From assembly GCF_037975245.1 (NCBI RefSeq), contig NC_092567.1:10360714-10424713 (forward strand): DNA of 64,000 bases, in the 5' to 3' direction. Under the pieces are notes generated by a model, which was given only the letters and a program-made list of their open reading frames with translations, had not been told where the DNA came from and searched no databases. Position 1 is the first letter of the stretch; every line of letters begins with the position of its first letter. The DNA comes from Apostichopus japonicus. Its lineage: Eukaryota; Echinodermata; Holothuroidea; Aspidochirotida; Stichopodidae. Position numbers and translations under genes: made by a program. Of this stretch, positions 15,570-27,517 are shown one piece after another.

Positions 15570-15915
15570 CAGTGGCGTAGGAAGGTACTTTTGAGTGGGG
15601 GGGGGGGCTGAAGACTGATGGCCGGCCTGGGGGAGGGGTCTATGGGGAGGGGGTGTCCCCCTCCCCTTTGGAATTTTTTGCATTTCCAGGTGGCCTCAGA
15701 TGCAATTTGGTGCAATATAGCACACTTCAACACCCACTCCATTTTGTAAACTTAATTTTGTATTTTCACCTGGCCTTAGATGCAATTTGGTGCTCCAAAT
15801 GAGATTTTTTTCTCATTTGGAAATGAAAAAGGGGTTTTTTGACTTGCGAAGCGGGGGGCGGAATGATGCTTCCGCCCCTCCACATTTTTCAGCCCCCCCG
15901 GTTCCTACGCCCTTG
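15570..15915. mobile_element. hAT-like MITE, 346 bp, intact ends
   Basis: The left end CAGTGGCGTAGGAA and the right end TTCCTACGCCCTTG form a 14-bp inverted repeat with two mismatches. The element is flanked by the perfect 8-bp direct repeat GTGGTATG (15562-15569 and 15916-15923), the target size of hAT transposons. It contains no transposase. Inside are a G-run, the motif GGGGAGGGGTCTATGGGGAG and two copies of AGATGCAATTTGGTGC, shared with elements near 24150 and 61500. The frames across it are not genes. Confidence 0.9.
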
Positions 15916-16349
15916 GTGGTATGTTTATTTGGGTACCACGTGACCTATTCCTGTTCATTGTCTCCTTATACAGTGTCAGATGGTTTAATCGAGAAGGTGG
16001 AGGGGGAGGTTGGTGAACATCGAAGACAGTGGGACATGTATCAAAATATCGCTAAGATTATGTCCAAGATTTTAATACGGAAGGAGTAGATGACAGGCCA
16101 TGGTGTATGTGACATTTATTTTAAGGGGGAATACCGCCAACATCTTGGTGAGAAACTCTTCTCTGTGAAGTACGTACCAAAATTTCAGTAATTAGCGTTT
16201 ACAACAAAAGAGCACTTTTTAATAACATGTTTTCATAAATTGTTCAACAAGATGGCACCTTTAATACTTGAAGGGCACTTTTATATTACAAAAATTGAAA
16301 AACGTTCTTATTTTATAAGAAAAGGAGCATTTTTTATGATAGGAATCAA

Positions 16350-17300
16350 TACCCCATGGCAGACACAGTAAATGACAGAACAAGATTCGCAATATTGGTT
16401 GTTGTCATTGTATGACTTAGATAATCTTCAGTACGATCATTATTTAAATGAGATATGCTAAGTAATTTAAATACAGGAATGATTAGCCAATCAAAGACAA
16501 GCAGAGTAGGTTAAGGTTCTCATAAAATTAACATACAATAAAGACCTAACAATACAATTCACTGAAAATGTATAATTATATCGATGTACACAACAAGATA
16601 TAAAAGACTGAGAAATCCAAAGCTTTACCTGACACATTACAATTATGGCGGTTATAACCATAATCAGTATACATCATTGGCAAGAAAAGTAGATTTATGG
16701 TCTTCCATATATACTTTTGTACACTTGGATTCAACTACTTCCCTCTAACGTGTCTCCTCTTTGACACATCCTATCTACTTGAGCCCATTCTTAGCGTCTG
16801 TATACCTCGGTTAGTGTACTTGAGCGAATTCTCAGTCATTCCATGCACCATATTAGAAATTTACATATTGGACGTTTGCAATAAGGAGGAGGGGTAGATC
16901 AAAGTAGTAACAAAGTAAAACGAATATCTCAAAATGCTACAGCTTTCGTGGATTTGTCCCCCCCCCCCCTTTAACCCTACTCGGGCTTCCAAACACATTT
17001 CAGTAAAACGCAATTCTTCCCTGGAATGTATTTTTTACTATAAAATGACTATCAGGGAACATAATCAACTAAAGTACCAATGATACCCACTAGGGCTTAG
17101 AGTACATTCGGGAGTCTCTTAATTCCTCTCTCTGATATGTGTTGTCTTGCTTCAAACTCGATTTTAGCTTTGGCGTATCCAGAGGGGTACTGACAGGGGG
17201 TAAGGCCCCTCCCCAACACCAACATTTTTTTTGGGACGCAACGGGGTTGAAAATAAGGAAAATTGACAAAGGAAAAATAAATAGCCATGATGATACTGCA
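16350..17300. repeat. Repeat family G, copy c
   Basis: Matches copy b over most of its length: ATCTTCAGTA, GATTAGCCAATCA, ACAAGCAGAGTAGGTTA, then the transposon-like tail with TTGGCGTATCCAGAGGGG. A C-run lies at about 16960-16970. The copies are diverged enough that only blocks align by eye. Confidence 0.6.
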
Positions 17301-18239
17301 AAATGCTACTCGTTGCTATAGTACGGCCTGATATGCTTCTGGTCAGATTTTCCCTCATAGTAGCACACTAAGCATAGATCGAGATTTCATCGAACAAGTT
17401 AACTTTGATTCAGTAATTGACACTCTAGACAAAGTTTCCTGCGTCATGTGGTACCGGCTTGTCGTTTCTAATATAAACAATATTTCTATTTGAGTCAATG
17501 ATATATCACCTGCGTATATGCCTGCCTATATACGAACTATTGTGTATTGTAAATGTGTTTCATCGTTAATATCTACAGTACGCAACTGGGAGAATAGCAA
17601 CACGAGCATTCTTCCCTCCCCTACCCCTCCCTTTCCTTCCCCTCCCCTCCCCTTAATTGAGTTGAAAATTGTTTGCGTTTTATCGAACACGCAAGCAAAG
17701 CCGTATGCATAAGAGTTGATGTGATGTAATGATAGCACCGTTTTGCATCTAAGCACTCTTACCGAAACACCTGACAAAAGGAGAGGGGGTGATCAAGGGG
17801 ATACAGTCTGGGGCCTCGCAATCGTATTGTGGGCCCGGGAAAATATGGAGGGGCTATACAAAAAAATGGGATATGTGACCAGTGTAAAGAGAGGGACAGG
17901 CATTGTCCTCGGGGCCCGACCTGGCTCCCGACGCTCCTACAGTTGAGTGCGAAAGGGTGGGTGTGGGCGTGTGGGCCATGGCCCCATCTCGGATCGTCAG
18001 TCGGAGAGAAATGGTTCAGTCTTTGGATTTTTGCAATCAACCGGGTGAGATGTGAACCCTTTCTATGGTTGTATCATCACCCCTCGCTTTACTAAAGTAT
18101 TTATAAAAATAAGTGACAAAAATTAGTAAAACATTGCGTTGAGAGTTACTAGTGACCTTCTTAATAGTGTAACTATTCCTCAGAATGAACAATTTTTAAG
18201 TCTAAATTTTCATTCTAGTTTCCTGGGTGGAGGATCTCC
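17301..18239. other. No gene recognised
   Basis: A pyrimidine-rich patch (CCCTCCCCTACCCCTCCC type) lies at 17610-17655. A GC-richer patch at 17780-18000 gives overlapping frames on both strands, none with a recognisable motif. It could be an old mobile-element fragment. Confidence 0.4.
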
Positions 18240-19195
18240 ACAACCAAACCTCATAACATTTTATAACCCAGTACAGTCCACTACTCTATAAAGTACAGTC
18301 CCACTACTATACAGTACAGTCCAGATGCTCTATACCTTACAGTCCCCCTACTCTATAAAGTACATATATATAGTAGTCCCCCTACTATATATAGTACAGT
18401 CTCCCTACATTATAAAGTACAGTCCCACTACTCTATAAAGGAAAGGCTCCAACTATATAAAGTTCAGCCCCCCTATTCCATAAATTAAAGTCCCCTACTC
18501 TATATAGTACAGTCCCACTACTCTATAAATTACAGTCTTCTACTCTATAAAGTACAGCCCCTACTCTATAAAGCACAGCCTCCTATTCTATAAATTACCG
18601 ACCCCCTACTCTAGATAGTCCCTTACTGAATATAGTGTACAGTCCCCTACTGTATAAAGTACAGTTCCTCGACTCTAAAAAGTATACAGTCCCCCTACAT
18701 TATAAAGTACAGTCCCACTACTCTAGTCTTCAACTATAAGTCTTCAACTCTATAAAGTTCAGCCCCCTACTCCATGAATTACAGTCCCTTACTCTATATA
18801 GTACAGTCCCTTACTGTATAAAGTACAGTCCCTCGACTCTAAAAAGTATACAGTCCCCCTACATTATAAAGTACAGTCCCACTACTCTATACAGTACAGT
18901 CTCCTACTCTATAAATTACAGTCCCCCGACTCTATATAGTACAGTCCCCATACTATATAAAGTACAGTGCCCCTACTACATGTAGTACAGTCTCCTACTC
19001 TATAAATTACCGACCCCTACTCTATATAGTACAGTCCCTTACTGTATAAAGTACAGTCCCCCGACTCTATAAAGTACAGTCCCCCTACTATATCAAGTAC
19101 AGTCCCCCTACTCTATACAGTACAGTCCCCTACTCTATAAATTACAGTCCCCCGACTCTATATAGTACAGTGCCCATACTCTATAAAGTCCGTCA
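18240..19195. repeat. Minisatellite, roughly 22-bp unit, about 40 units
   Basis: Consensus CTACTCTATAAAGTACAGTC plus one to three C, with frequent variants (TATATAGTACAG, ATAAATTACAG). Local higher-order copying is visible: CCTCGACTCTAAAAAGTATA occurs near 18665 and again near 18830. No gene is present. Confidence 0.95.
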
Positions 19196-19562
19196 TCCGT
19201 ATCTGCTTCTAACTTAATCAGTAGGAAGTTTTAACCCCCCTCCCCCCCCAAAAAAAAACACACACAAACACAGCTTTCATATCCTCTGCACGCCACTGCG
19301 CCATTGCACCATACTATGGTCTAACTGGAGCATTGTAAAGTCTTTTGAATGAAAGAAAAGTGATATTCTCATTTTTCTCAAACGATTTAGAAATTAATTG
19401 GACAATATCTAAACCTTTTCATACAAATACGGGGCATTGATGATGACTTTAACTATAACTGAGTTCTTCCGTTCATTGAAATCCTGTCTTACTGAAGTCT
19501 ATCAACAACAAAGAACTGGCAGGAACGATCAATTTGAATAGAGAAAACATTTTTTGGTTCTA

Positions 19563-19645
19563 GAACGGGACTCGAAACACGGACCCTTGCAATCCTAATG
19601 TTACTTGTTAAAATCTCGCTCTAGCTCCTTATATCTACACACTCT
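19563..19645 (-). mobile_element. tRNA-derived SINE-like head
   Basis: On the minus strand GTTTCGAGTCCCGTTC resembles a polymerase III B box, with GAGCTAGAGCGAGATTTTAA about 50 bases upstream as a degraded A box. A related relic (GGTCGAGTCCAGTTCC) lies at 23617-23700 on the minus strand at the equivalent place in repeat family G. It is old and decayed; no poly(A) tail or target duplication was found. Confidence 0.45.
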
Positions 19646-20248
19646 TTTGTCAAATTGTTTATAATTTCTTTCCTTTTTTCCATATTAGTTTAATAAACAG
19701 TGGATTTACATTGCTTTAAGTATCGTAAACGAATCTGTAGTTTTCTTGTCAAGACATATTCAGAGTTGGCCATTGCCGCTTGTAGTTAAATCTACGCAGT
19801 TTGCGTACTTTACAGGCATATTACGCACATAGGGCAAAATACATCGGAAACTTACAATGGTTTCGTATTAATAGACTTAACTGAGAGCAATGCATATACG
19901 TACAACAGGTACCTTTGAACGTCTGATATGACAGAATAAACACAGATATGCATAGGTATCAGATATGAATTGTATTATCAAATAAAGTATTTGATTGTGT
20001 AAACTATAAAATATGAACTTTGAAACCAGTTCAAACTATAAACTGATTCCTCCCGATATCTATTTAGCGTTCAGAATCGTATGTTAGGACGTCACATGAC
20101 ATACATGACATACACGACGCCATCTTGTCAATTGGATGTTCTGCATTTCTGATTCCGTATGTTCTTCTTTCGTGATTTTCATCCGTTATTTTAAGGATTA
20201 AAGGATTCTAGACTTAAATTATACTCTGGATGATAAAACTACAAAGCG

Positions 20249-20260
20249 ATGATCGTGCTG
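20249..20260 (+). CDS. Putative tiny first coding exon, copy A
   Basis: ATGATCGTGCTG is followed immediately by GTAAGTAG, a near-consensus splice donor. It encodes only Met-Ile-Val-Leu before a phase-0 intron. The same arrangement is conserved at 25645-25656 and 27518-27532, together with about 60 bases of upstream sequence (AAAGGATTCTAGACTTAAAT, CTCTGGATGATAAA) that would be 5' untranslated region. Conservation across three diverged copies argues for a real exon end; what it splices to is unknown. Confidence 0.4.
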
Positions 20261-22576
20261 GTAAGTAGCGTACATGAGACAGTGGTGGTGTGAAACTATA
20301 TATGTACTGATATACTAAACACGTCATTAATAACACATGTTATGTACTGATATACTAAACACGTTATAAATAACACAGGCTATGTTAAATGTATGCAACA
20401 TATTTCTATCTGAACATGGCGTCTTCAAGGCAATTTCAATGTATAAGAACGATAATTCATGTCTGTATGATCATATTTCAAGGTTGATTTAAATATTTCA
20501 TTAATTTGAAGGGTATAATTTGAAGCTCACGTTAGTCAAACTCCTTTTATGTAAATCCTGGTTATTTATAAGTTCATTCATGCAGGTACAACATATCTTT
20601 TCCTATCAGAACATGTGCTATCCTTTCACTTAATTGCTGTTTGATCAGATCATAAATATACTAAAATTGAGTCCTGTTGAAACAGAAATGTAGAATTGTA
20701 ATACTTTCATAGCAGGCCTTGCGCCTTTAGGCTTAGGTCCAACATACATGAATGAATCGGGATGGAAATCATTAAATAGATTCCTCAAGGTATAGGCTTA
20801 TTTTCAGCTTGCAATTATGTGCATGAGAGAGATGCACTTGTCTTACTTTATATCCGTATGGAACATGGAGTACATCATGTGGGAAGACCACCATGGACAA
20901 TTTGGATACGTTTCACTAAGATAAATCTAGTGGGAAGTTCATGGAACATGGTATAAGTTAGGCCTATATGTGGGAAGTAAAGAGAACATTAAATAAGTTA
21001 AATTAGGCTAACCCGGTGGAAATGTGGTTCTTATCAGTAAAACCACTGTGAAACATGACAGTATTCTTAAACTCTACAAACTTCCTGATAATGAGGACGA
21101 ATATTAAAACAATAAAATAAGCAGATTAAGTTTAAGAATTTAACTGATTTTTAAGAATTTTTGTTTTGTATGATAGCAATCACGTGACAGGTGTATTTTG
21201 CTTTATCAGTATAGACAGAACAAAGCATCGTAAATGTTATATCTCTGAAATTATTGGAAAAAACATAAATCATTAGATATTAAACCTAATCGGCTTATAA
21301 ATGAACCGTAACATTTGTTTTCCAATGCCCGAGATTCAGTTGTACCGCCTAAAGCAGCAGTTTAACTTAGGCTTGCAATGTTACCCTGGTAGGATAACAC
21401 TATACATAAGTATGTGTATTGATAACAGTGGTCACCTTTTTCTTTAATTTCACCAAATAGAGATTACTGAGGGTAAAGTTAATACATTTGATCATCAACG
21501 TTAACATTTCGTCACGTGCACGCTTTGTATTGTTGCATTAGACACATTAAAGACCAAATTGGAAAATGTTTAAAGAAGAAAAAAGTATGTTTACCTCACT
21601 TTTTCCAATGAACCTTGGCGAAAGTCAAACGTATGACCTACAATTTTTATCTGATGTCACTGTCGATTAGTATCAATATAATCATATCAATCAACTCAAA
21701 CAGCTTCTGAATAACCGTTGTATCTACAATTAAGAGAGAGCCACGCAATAACTGTGAAGCCCGCCATCTAAAATGATGAGCTGTAGGTGATATTCTAAAA
21801 GGACATCGTGAATATTGATAACAAAACAGAAAGTTGAATTTTTCAGGGTGTGTTAGTATTAGATTACTTCAAAGGTCGATGTTTTGTGTAACAATAAACA
21901 GTAAATAAGAGAATAGGAGAGATTCACCTTGATGTAATCTTTGTCGAGCCAGAGACCTGTTAGTAAAGTGACTGGTTCAGTTGACTTATGTTATTATACA
22001 TTGACGTACGATAATTGTGTTAGTTTGATTCATCCATGCATACTGTATCTATATATTCAACATATCGTCTCTTTGAAAAATACTCATGGATAATATCACT
22101 CAAAGGAAAAAAAAACAGTGAAGACCCAAGTTAAACGCAATCAGTCATGAAAGTTGTTGTGACGTCATAATCGATAGAGCGCCTTACAGTACTTACATAG
22201 TTTTGGATTAGTAACTTTAGCATAAGAAGGCTGATTTTAAAATAAACGTTGATAACAATTTAAGTCTCAGCATTCTAATTACTCTTACAGTGTATGATCG
22301 AGAGTTCAACAGGAATTTTTGTATTGTTTTTAAATAAAAAAGCTACATTTGTGTTATCAAACTGATTGAGTGACTTCTGTAACATGGTGTAACTTTACTG
22401 AAAGCCTTGTCTATATTATGAACTTGTTATACACTGGAAAGTCCAGAGAAAGGTTATTTTCTCGATGACAAAATATAAATGACGTTAGACTCGAATTCTT
22501 TGAATCATCATATCACCGTCTTCAATATAAAAACACAAACGATGTATATGAAACTGTGTTTTAATTCTGTTTTTGC

Positions 22577-22838
22577 ATGTTTGGGGTTTGTTCCTTGGAG
22601 GTCGTCTCGTTTAGAACCACCGGTCCTTGTCTGTCTATTGTGCTCCTAAAGCAACATGAAGTGTTTTGTGATACTAAGCACACACGGAAGGACTTGCGTG
22701 GTTCTTTGTTATGTTCCATCTTATTCAATAACAATCGTTGTACAGTATCCTTCTTATATTGTATATGATCAATTTGTCGCCGGTAAACCACCTCCAACAG
22801 TAGCTTCATGTAAGTGCACTCGTGACAACCCCTGGTAA
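22577..22838 (+). pseudogene. Possible degraded immunoglobulin-like exon
   Basis: An ATG frame from 22656 gives SITIVVQYPSYIVYDQ, then AGKPPPTV and CKCTRDNPW, and reaches CCCCTG|GTAAGTG, a good splice donor at about 22836. VQYP and GxPPPTV are typical of the ends and starts of I-set immunoglobulin domains, but spacing between them is too short and the upstream part is open only in another frame. Just upstream on plus (22555-22610) a hydrophobic run like a signal peptide is also out of frame. I read this as a broken relic; chance resemblance is possible. Confidence 0.25.
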
Positions 22839-22839
22839 G

Positions 22840-23720
22840 TGTTGTTGATAAGTAAATGGCAGAACAAAGTTCACAAAGCTCGTTACTGCAGTCAAATTAT
22901 ATCTTAATTGTTTAATATTAAAAGAGAAAATATGGTGAGTAGGTAATTAAGTAGTCAGCTGGCAGAGATCAGCCAATCAGCGACAAGCAGAGTAGGTATA
23001 GTCGTTGATGATATCTACTTGAGAGATTGATCGAAAATTCTCCTTTGGCACGGTAATTCAAACGATATGAAACTAAACCACAATTTGGTACCTGGACCCT
23101 GGCACGGATCTGGGAGATTGGGTGATGAGTGGGTTTACAAAATAAGTAATTAGCACAGCCTTGCACGTAGAACTATATATAAACCCCATTTAGCATAAAT
23201 ATGCCTCAGAATGCCACATTTATGTGAATGTTTTCTTCTGAGGAGCTTTTTTCCAATCCTGAATTCCTCACTGCCTGTCTTGATTGACTACTCAATACGC
23301 CAGACAAATTTAGAGCGTTCTGATCTATTCTTTACATATTTGAGTTATATTGCTATAAAGGTGATCAGTATATTGACTCTAAACATGCTAGAGAAGTCGA
23401 ATACTGGTCAACCATTTCCATTTTCAGTTGCATTCCACTGCTATCCTCAAATAATTTCCCTCTTCATCACATCATATTGTCTATAGTTTGTCCATTCTCA
23501 TTGTATTGAAATGATTGGGGTTCTTTGGAAAACATTAAGTGACTTTTAACTGTTGTCGTTCTTCCGTTCAAATAAAATTCTGTTCACTTCAACATTGAAA
23601 TGAGCAAACAGTTCCGGAGGATGGAACTGGACTCGACCCATAATCCTTTGCAATATTGATTTCACTGGTTTGAGTCCCAATTTAGTCCCAAATTGCTTTG
23701 ATCTTTTCAATTGTGTATCA
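22840..23720. repeat. Repeat family G, copy d
   Basis: The best partner of copy a: AGTAAATGGCAGAACAAAG, GATCAGCCAATCAGCGACA, ATATGCCTCAGAATGCC, CTAAACATGCTAGAGAAG. It is directly followed by segmental copy C, showing that family G is the upstream part of the larger duplicated unit. The solo copies at 11.8, 14.4 and 16.3 kb would then be truncated versions of that unit. Confidence 0.7.
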
Positions 23721-24149
23721 TATCTTCTTTTTCGTCACATTAAAGGATTCTCGTAAGAGAATCTGGCCTTTTGTTGCTTAGATATTATGTAACCATTGCT
23801 TTTAGTTTCATCCACAACTCATATCATTCATGTGCACATCTTGTATCATTCCCGAAATAAATAAGCATATTACATGCATAGAATAGCATTCATCGAAACA
23901 ATTTTAAAACTTAATAGATCCACATACAGTTAATAGTCAACGCAGCAAGTACTTTTGAACGGCTGATAAGACAAAATAAACACATTAAGGCAAAAATATC
24001 AGATATGAATTGTATTATCAAATAAATTTGTGTTACTATGTAAACTATTAGCCACGAACTTTGGTGAACCAGTTTACAACTATAGACTGACTCCTAGGCC
24101 TACCGATAGCTATTTAGCGTCCAGGTTTGCATATTAAATGCATCACATG

Positions 24150-25492
24150 CAGGGGCGTATCCAGGATTTTCCAATAGGGGGGGGGGGCGCCAGGCATGAA
24201 TGATCGCCGTCCTGGGGGATGGGTCTAAGGGGAGGGGGTGTACAATTTTTGCTTTTAAAGAAGGGCTGAAATGCAAAATGGTGTTATATGCATGGGCGGC
24301 GATCCGTACTTCCGAGTGGGGGGGGGGGGATATGGCCTTGTTGACTATCTAAGCGTAGCGCCACCATGGGTTGGCGCGAAGCGTACAAGAAAATTTTGGG
24401 ATTAACAAACCCTCTAGATGGCCGGAAACGGCACTTCCCGAGGTTTCCAAGCGGCATATACCCAACTTTAAAATAGGGATGTCATGTCCGAAATATCTCA
24501 TAATCAGGATCCAAAATACTTTTTTTTTTAATTTCGGGTGTTATTTTGGGAAAATTGCCCCTGTCAATCTTGTTTCAGGCGCAACGTTAGAATGTTCGAG
24601 AGCTCTGTTATATTATTCGATGAAGAAAATGGCCTCATGCAGGCTATTATAGGCCTATACACATGCAATACACAATTACACATAGTTACATTCCTAGGTA
24701 CCGATTGCTAGGGCATCCAGGTGAAACGTGTATTAAGCATTACCCTGGTTACATGAGATTCTCAGCTGTTCGAGGGAACATGTACGTGTGTAGGCCTACT
24801 ATAGGGCCTATATGAATACTATGAGGGTGCATATATGTACTATATCAATACCGTGGGCGCAATAATACATTTTGTTGTTATAGGGCCAATGAAGCCTACA
24901 GTCAACTATTTTTGCTTTATAAAGACGCTTTATTTGAAAAGATCGCACTGCGTTTATGGTAGGCGAGAAATGAAGCTAAAAAAGAGCCGTACATTAACGA
25001 AGATGCATAAATGTAGGCATGAAAATATTCTTATCCCTGGCATTTGGTGGGGGGGGGGGGTATGGTGCATTACATCCCCTCCACCCATTTTCATGGGGGG
25101 ATATATCCCCCCTCCACCCAGGATCGCCGCCCATGGCCATATGTGATCCATTTTTCGACCTTAATAATAAGCAACATTTCCAGTAAATATGGACACAAAA
25201 TGCACAATTTAGTATGGCTGGCATGTCATTTAGTGTTTATAGTGATAATACAAACACAATTACCATCTATGTTTCTAAAACTATATATGCCGCCGAACTT
25301 CGCCAGAACCTTTTTTTGGCAAACAAAAAATAAAGCATACGGTAGGGGGGGGGGGGGTTGAGCGATCACCGACATCTCACATAAAGGTCGTCATCAATTT
25401 TTTTTTTTTTTTTTTTTTGCTAAACTTTTTTTTTTGGTGACGGCCAATAGGGGGGGCGCGCGCCTGTTGCGCCCCCCCTGGATACGCCCCTG
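24150..25492. mobile_element. hAT-like MITE, 1343 bp, with a 5-bp target duplication
   Basis: Perfect 16-bp terminal inverted repeats, CAGGGGCGTATCCAGG at 24150-24165 and its complement at 25477-25492. The flanks are the direct repeat ACATG (24145-24149 and 25493-25497). Copies A and B lack the insert, which confirms the boundaries. The ends look hAT-like, yet the duplication is 5 bp rather than 8; some hAT-related lineages have 5-bp duplications. The right end contains GCGCGCGCC and long T and G runs. No transposase frame is present, and another element is nested inside. Confidence 0.9.
24291..25135. mobile_element. Nested hAT-like MITE, 845 bp
   Basis: Inverted ends CATGGGCGGCGATCC (24291-24305) and GGATCGCCGCCCATG (25121-25135) match perfectly over 15 bp. 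The flanking 8-mers GTTATATG (24283-24290) and GCCATATG (25136-25143) agree at six of eight positions, consistent with an aged hAT 8-bp duplication. No transposase is present. It sits inside the 1343-bp element, so it inserted later. G and C runs flank both ends. Confidence 0.8.
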
Positions 25493-25644
25493 ACATGATA
25501 TGCACGACACCATCTATACTGTAGTCAATTGGATGTGTTTTAGTCCCGTTTCTATATGCTTTCCTTTTGTGATTTTCATTTGTTATTTAAGGATAAAAAG
25601 ACTCTAGACTTAAATTCTACTCTGGATAATAAACCTACAAAGCA

Positions 25645-25656
25645 ATGATCGTAATG
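25645..25656 (+). CDS. Putative tiny first coding exon, copy C
   Basis: ATGATCGTAATG is followed by GTAAGTAGG. It encodes Met-Ile-Val-Met before a phase-0 donor, parallel to copies A and B, with the same upstream block (GACTCTAGACTTAAATTCT). No downstream exon was found in copy C, so this copy is probably a fragment. Confidence 0.35.
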
Positions 25657-26469
25657 GTAAGTAGGCGTACATACATACAGGGGACGGTAATGATGTAAAG
25701 CTCTAATTTAAGAAAAAAAATATATGTACATTTTCGTTGCGTTGAATGATTTATTCTAACATAGTATTAACTGTAATCAGTAATTTCCATGTTTGCTTAT
25801 TAAAAATCTCAGTTCACCTGTTGATCCAAAATGAAGATATAGCATTCTGTAAATGTGACGAACATTTGTGTACATGTGCATTGAATTATAAGTAGTAATA
25901 TCCCATACTGTGAAAACTACAAAGTCCCATTCAATTTTATAGTAGTTATTCAGCTATATCAACATCCGGGTTTGTGTGTCACTGATTTTGTCACGCTTTG
26001 CCAACTGTTGCGGTAGATATAATTTGTTTCCCTCCTCAGCGGTTTAAATTACCGATTTAAATATTGCCATTTTAGAAAAAGAGCTTTTTATTGAATTGTC
26101 AGTGCAACTTATGATTATTTTTGCAAGTTTTAAACAGAAGGGAGAACATTTCTAACACGAAAGTTCGTCGTCCACTGATATTGTATTGTGTTAGCCTAAC
26201 TTTATATTTAGACTTATTATGTTCGGTGGTAGGCTGTGAGGTACGTGTGTTACGTTAATAACAATTGATAATAGTATTGACTATGTTGTTAGTTGTACTG
26301 AAAGAACCAATGGTTACTTGCACACATAACCAGTGAGCCAGTGAGCTTATGTTATTCCTTGCCAATTGAGATTATAATCCCAAGCTTTCGAATATTGTTG
26401 ATTTAATTGATCAGCAAGGTTTTTTCCCTGACTGTGGGCCTACCTACTAAATATGTTAACTTACCATGT

Positions 26470-26960
26470 GTACAAGCTATGTTTAGCAAAAATTAATTCA
26501 AACCCTGCCCCCTAATAAATGTGCATAATATCATATTGAACATACATTATCATGTACCCGCTATCTACCAACACCTTCACACAAAGTATGATACAATTCT
26601 AAAAATGTTTACATTTGACCCAGTGACCTCATTAATATTCTTGAAATGAGCACCAAAATCAATAGGGCTCTTTTTCTCACTATGGCGCATATATATACCA
26701 AGTATGATCTCAATCCAACTTCAGTTAACGTGTTTACAAGCTATTTTAGTGAAAATCAACTTAAGCCCCGCCCCATAATAAATATGCATCATATCAACTT
26801 GAACATATATTACCATGTACCCACTATCTATGAACACATTTATACCAAGTATGAATAAATTCTGACTTTCGGTGCGGAGTTAAAAGGATTTGGATATTTT
26901 CACTTTGACCCCGTGACCTCATTACTATTCATGAAATGAGCACCAAGTTTCTTTGCTCTT
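26470..26960. repeat. Tandem pair of about 290-bp repeat units
   Basis: Two units share ACAAGCTAT, AATAAATATGCATCATATCA or close relatives, CATGTACCC(G/A)CTATCTA, GACC(C)-GTGACCTCATTA and ATGAAATGAGCACCAA. CACCAAAATCAATAGGG, CTCACTATGG and ACCAAGTATGA tie this family to 6170-6440. GTTTACAAGCTATTT is also like 7290-7720. The small frames here belong to the repeat. Confidence 0.7.
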
Positions 26961-27517
26961 TCATATTGTTTATACTTTTTTTTCGGTCATTTTTCGTCAT
27001 AATAAAGGATTCTCGTAAAGGAATTTGGCCTATTCTTGTCAAGATATATTATGTAACCATCGCCTATAGTCTCATGCAAAACTTATATCGTTCCCGTGAT
27101 ATACAGGCATATTACGTGCATAAGATAACATACATCAAACAATTTAAATCTTAATAGATCAACGGATAGTTAATGGTAAACATGTATGCAGCAAGTACTT
27201 TGAACGGCTGATCTGACAAAATAAACACAAGGCATAATAATCAGATATGAAATATATTATCAAATAAAGTCTTTGATTCTGTCAACTATTAACAACAAAC
27301 TTTGAAACCAGTTGCAATTATAGATTGATTGCTGTCGATATCTATTCAGCGTCCAGGATCGTATGTTAGAACATCACATGACATACAGGACGCCATCTTG
27401 TCAATTGGATGTTCTTCATTCCCGTTTCCGTATGTTCTACTTTCGTGATTTTCACGTGTTATTTAAGGATTAAAGGATTCTAGACTAAAATTCTACTCTG
27501 GATGATAAACCCACAAA

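Larger units (their letters stand above)
19400..22500 (+). repeat. Segmental unit, copy A (putative first exon plus intron)
   Basis: Collinear with 26940-32790 (copy B) over more than 2 kb, and with 23720-25690 (copy C) at its 5' part. Shared blocks include CGCCATCTTGTCAATTGGAT, AAAGGATTCTAGACTTAAAT, CTGGTTATTTATAAGTTCAT, GTACCGCCTAAAGCAGCAG and GTCGAGCCAGAGACCTGTT. It contains only two units of the 40-bp repeat (20310-20385) that is hugely expanded in copy B. No NACHT exon follows it, unlike copy B. Confidence 0.85.
23720..25690 (+). repeat. Segmental unit, copy C, interrupted by transposons
   Basis: Shares with copies A and B GAACGGCTGATAAGACAAAA, AGATATGAATTGTATTATCA, TAGCTATTTAGCGTCCAGG and CAATTGGATGT. 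Between CATCACATG (24149) and ACATGATATGCACGACACC (25493) it is split by a 1343-bp insertion absent from the other copies. After the first-exon donor it diverges at once and contains none of the 40-bp repeat units. Confidence 0.8.
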
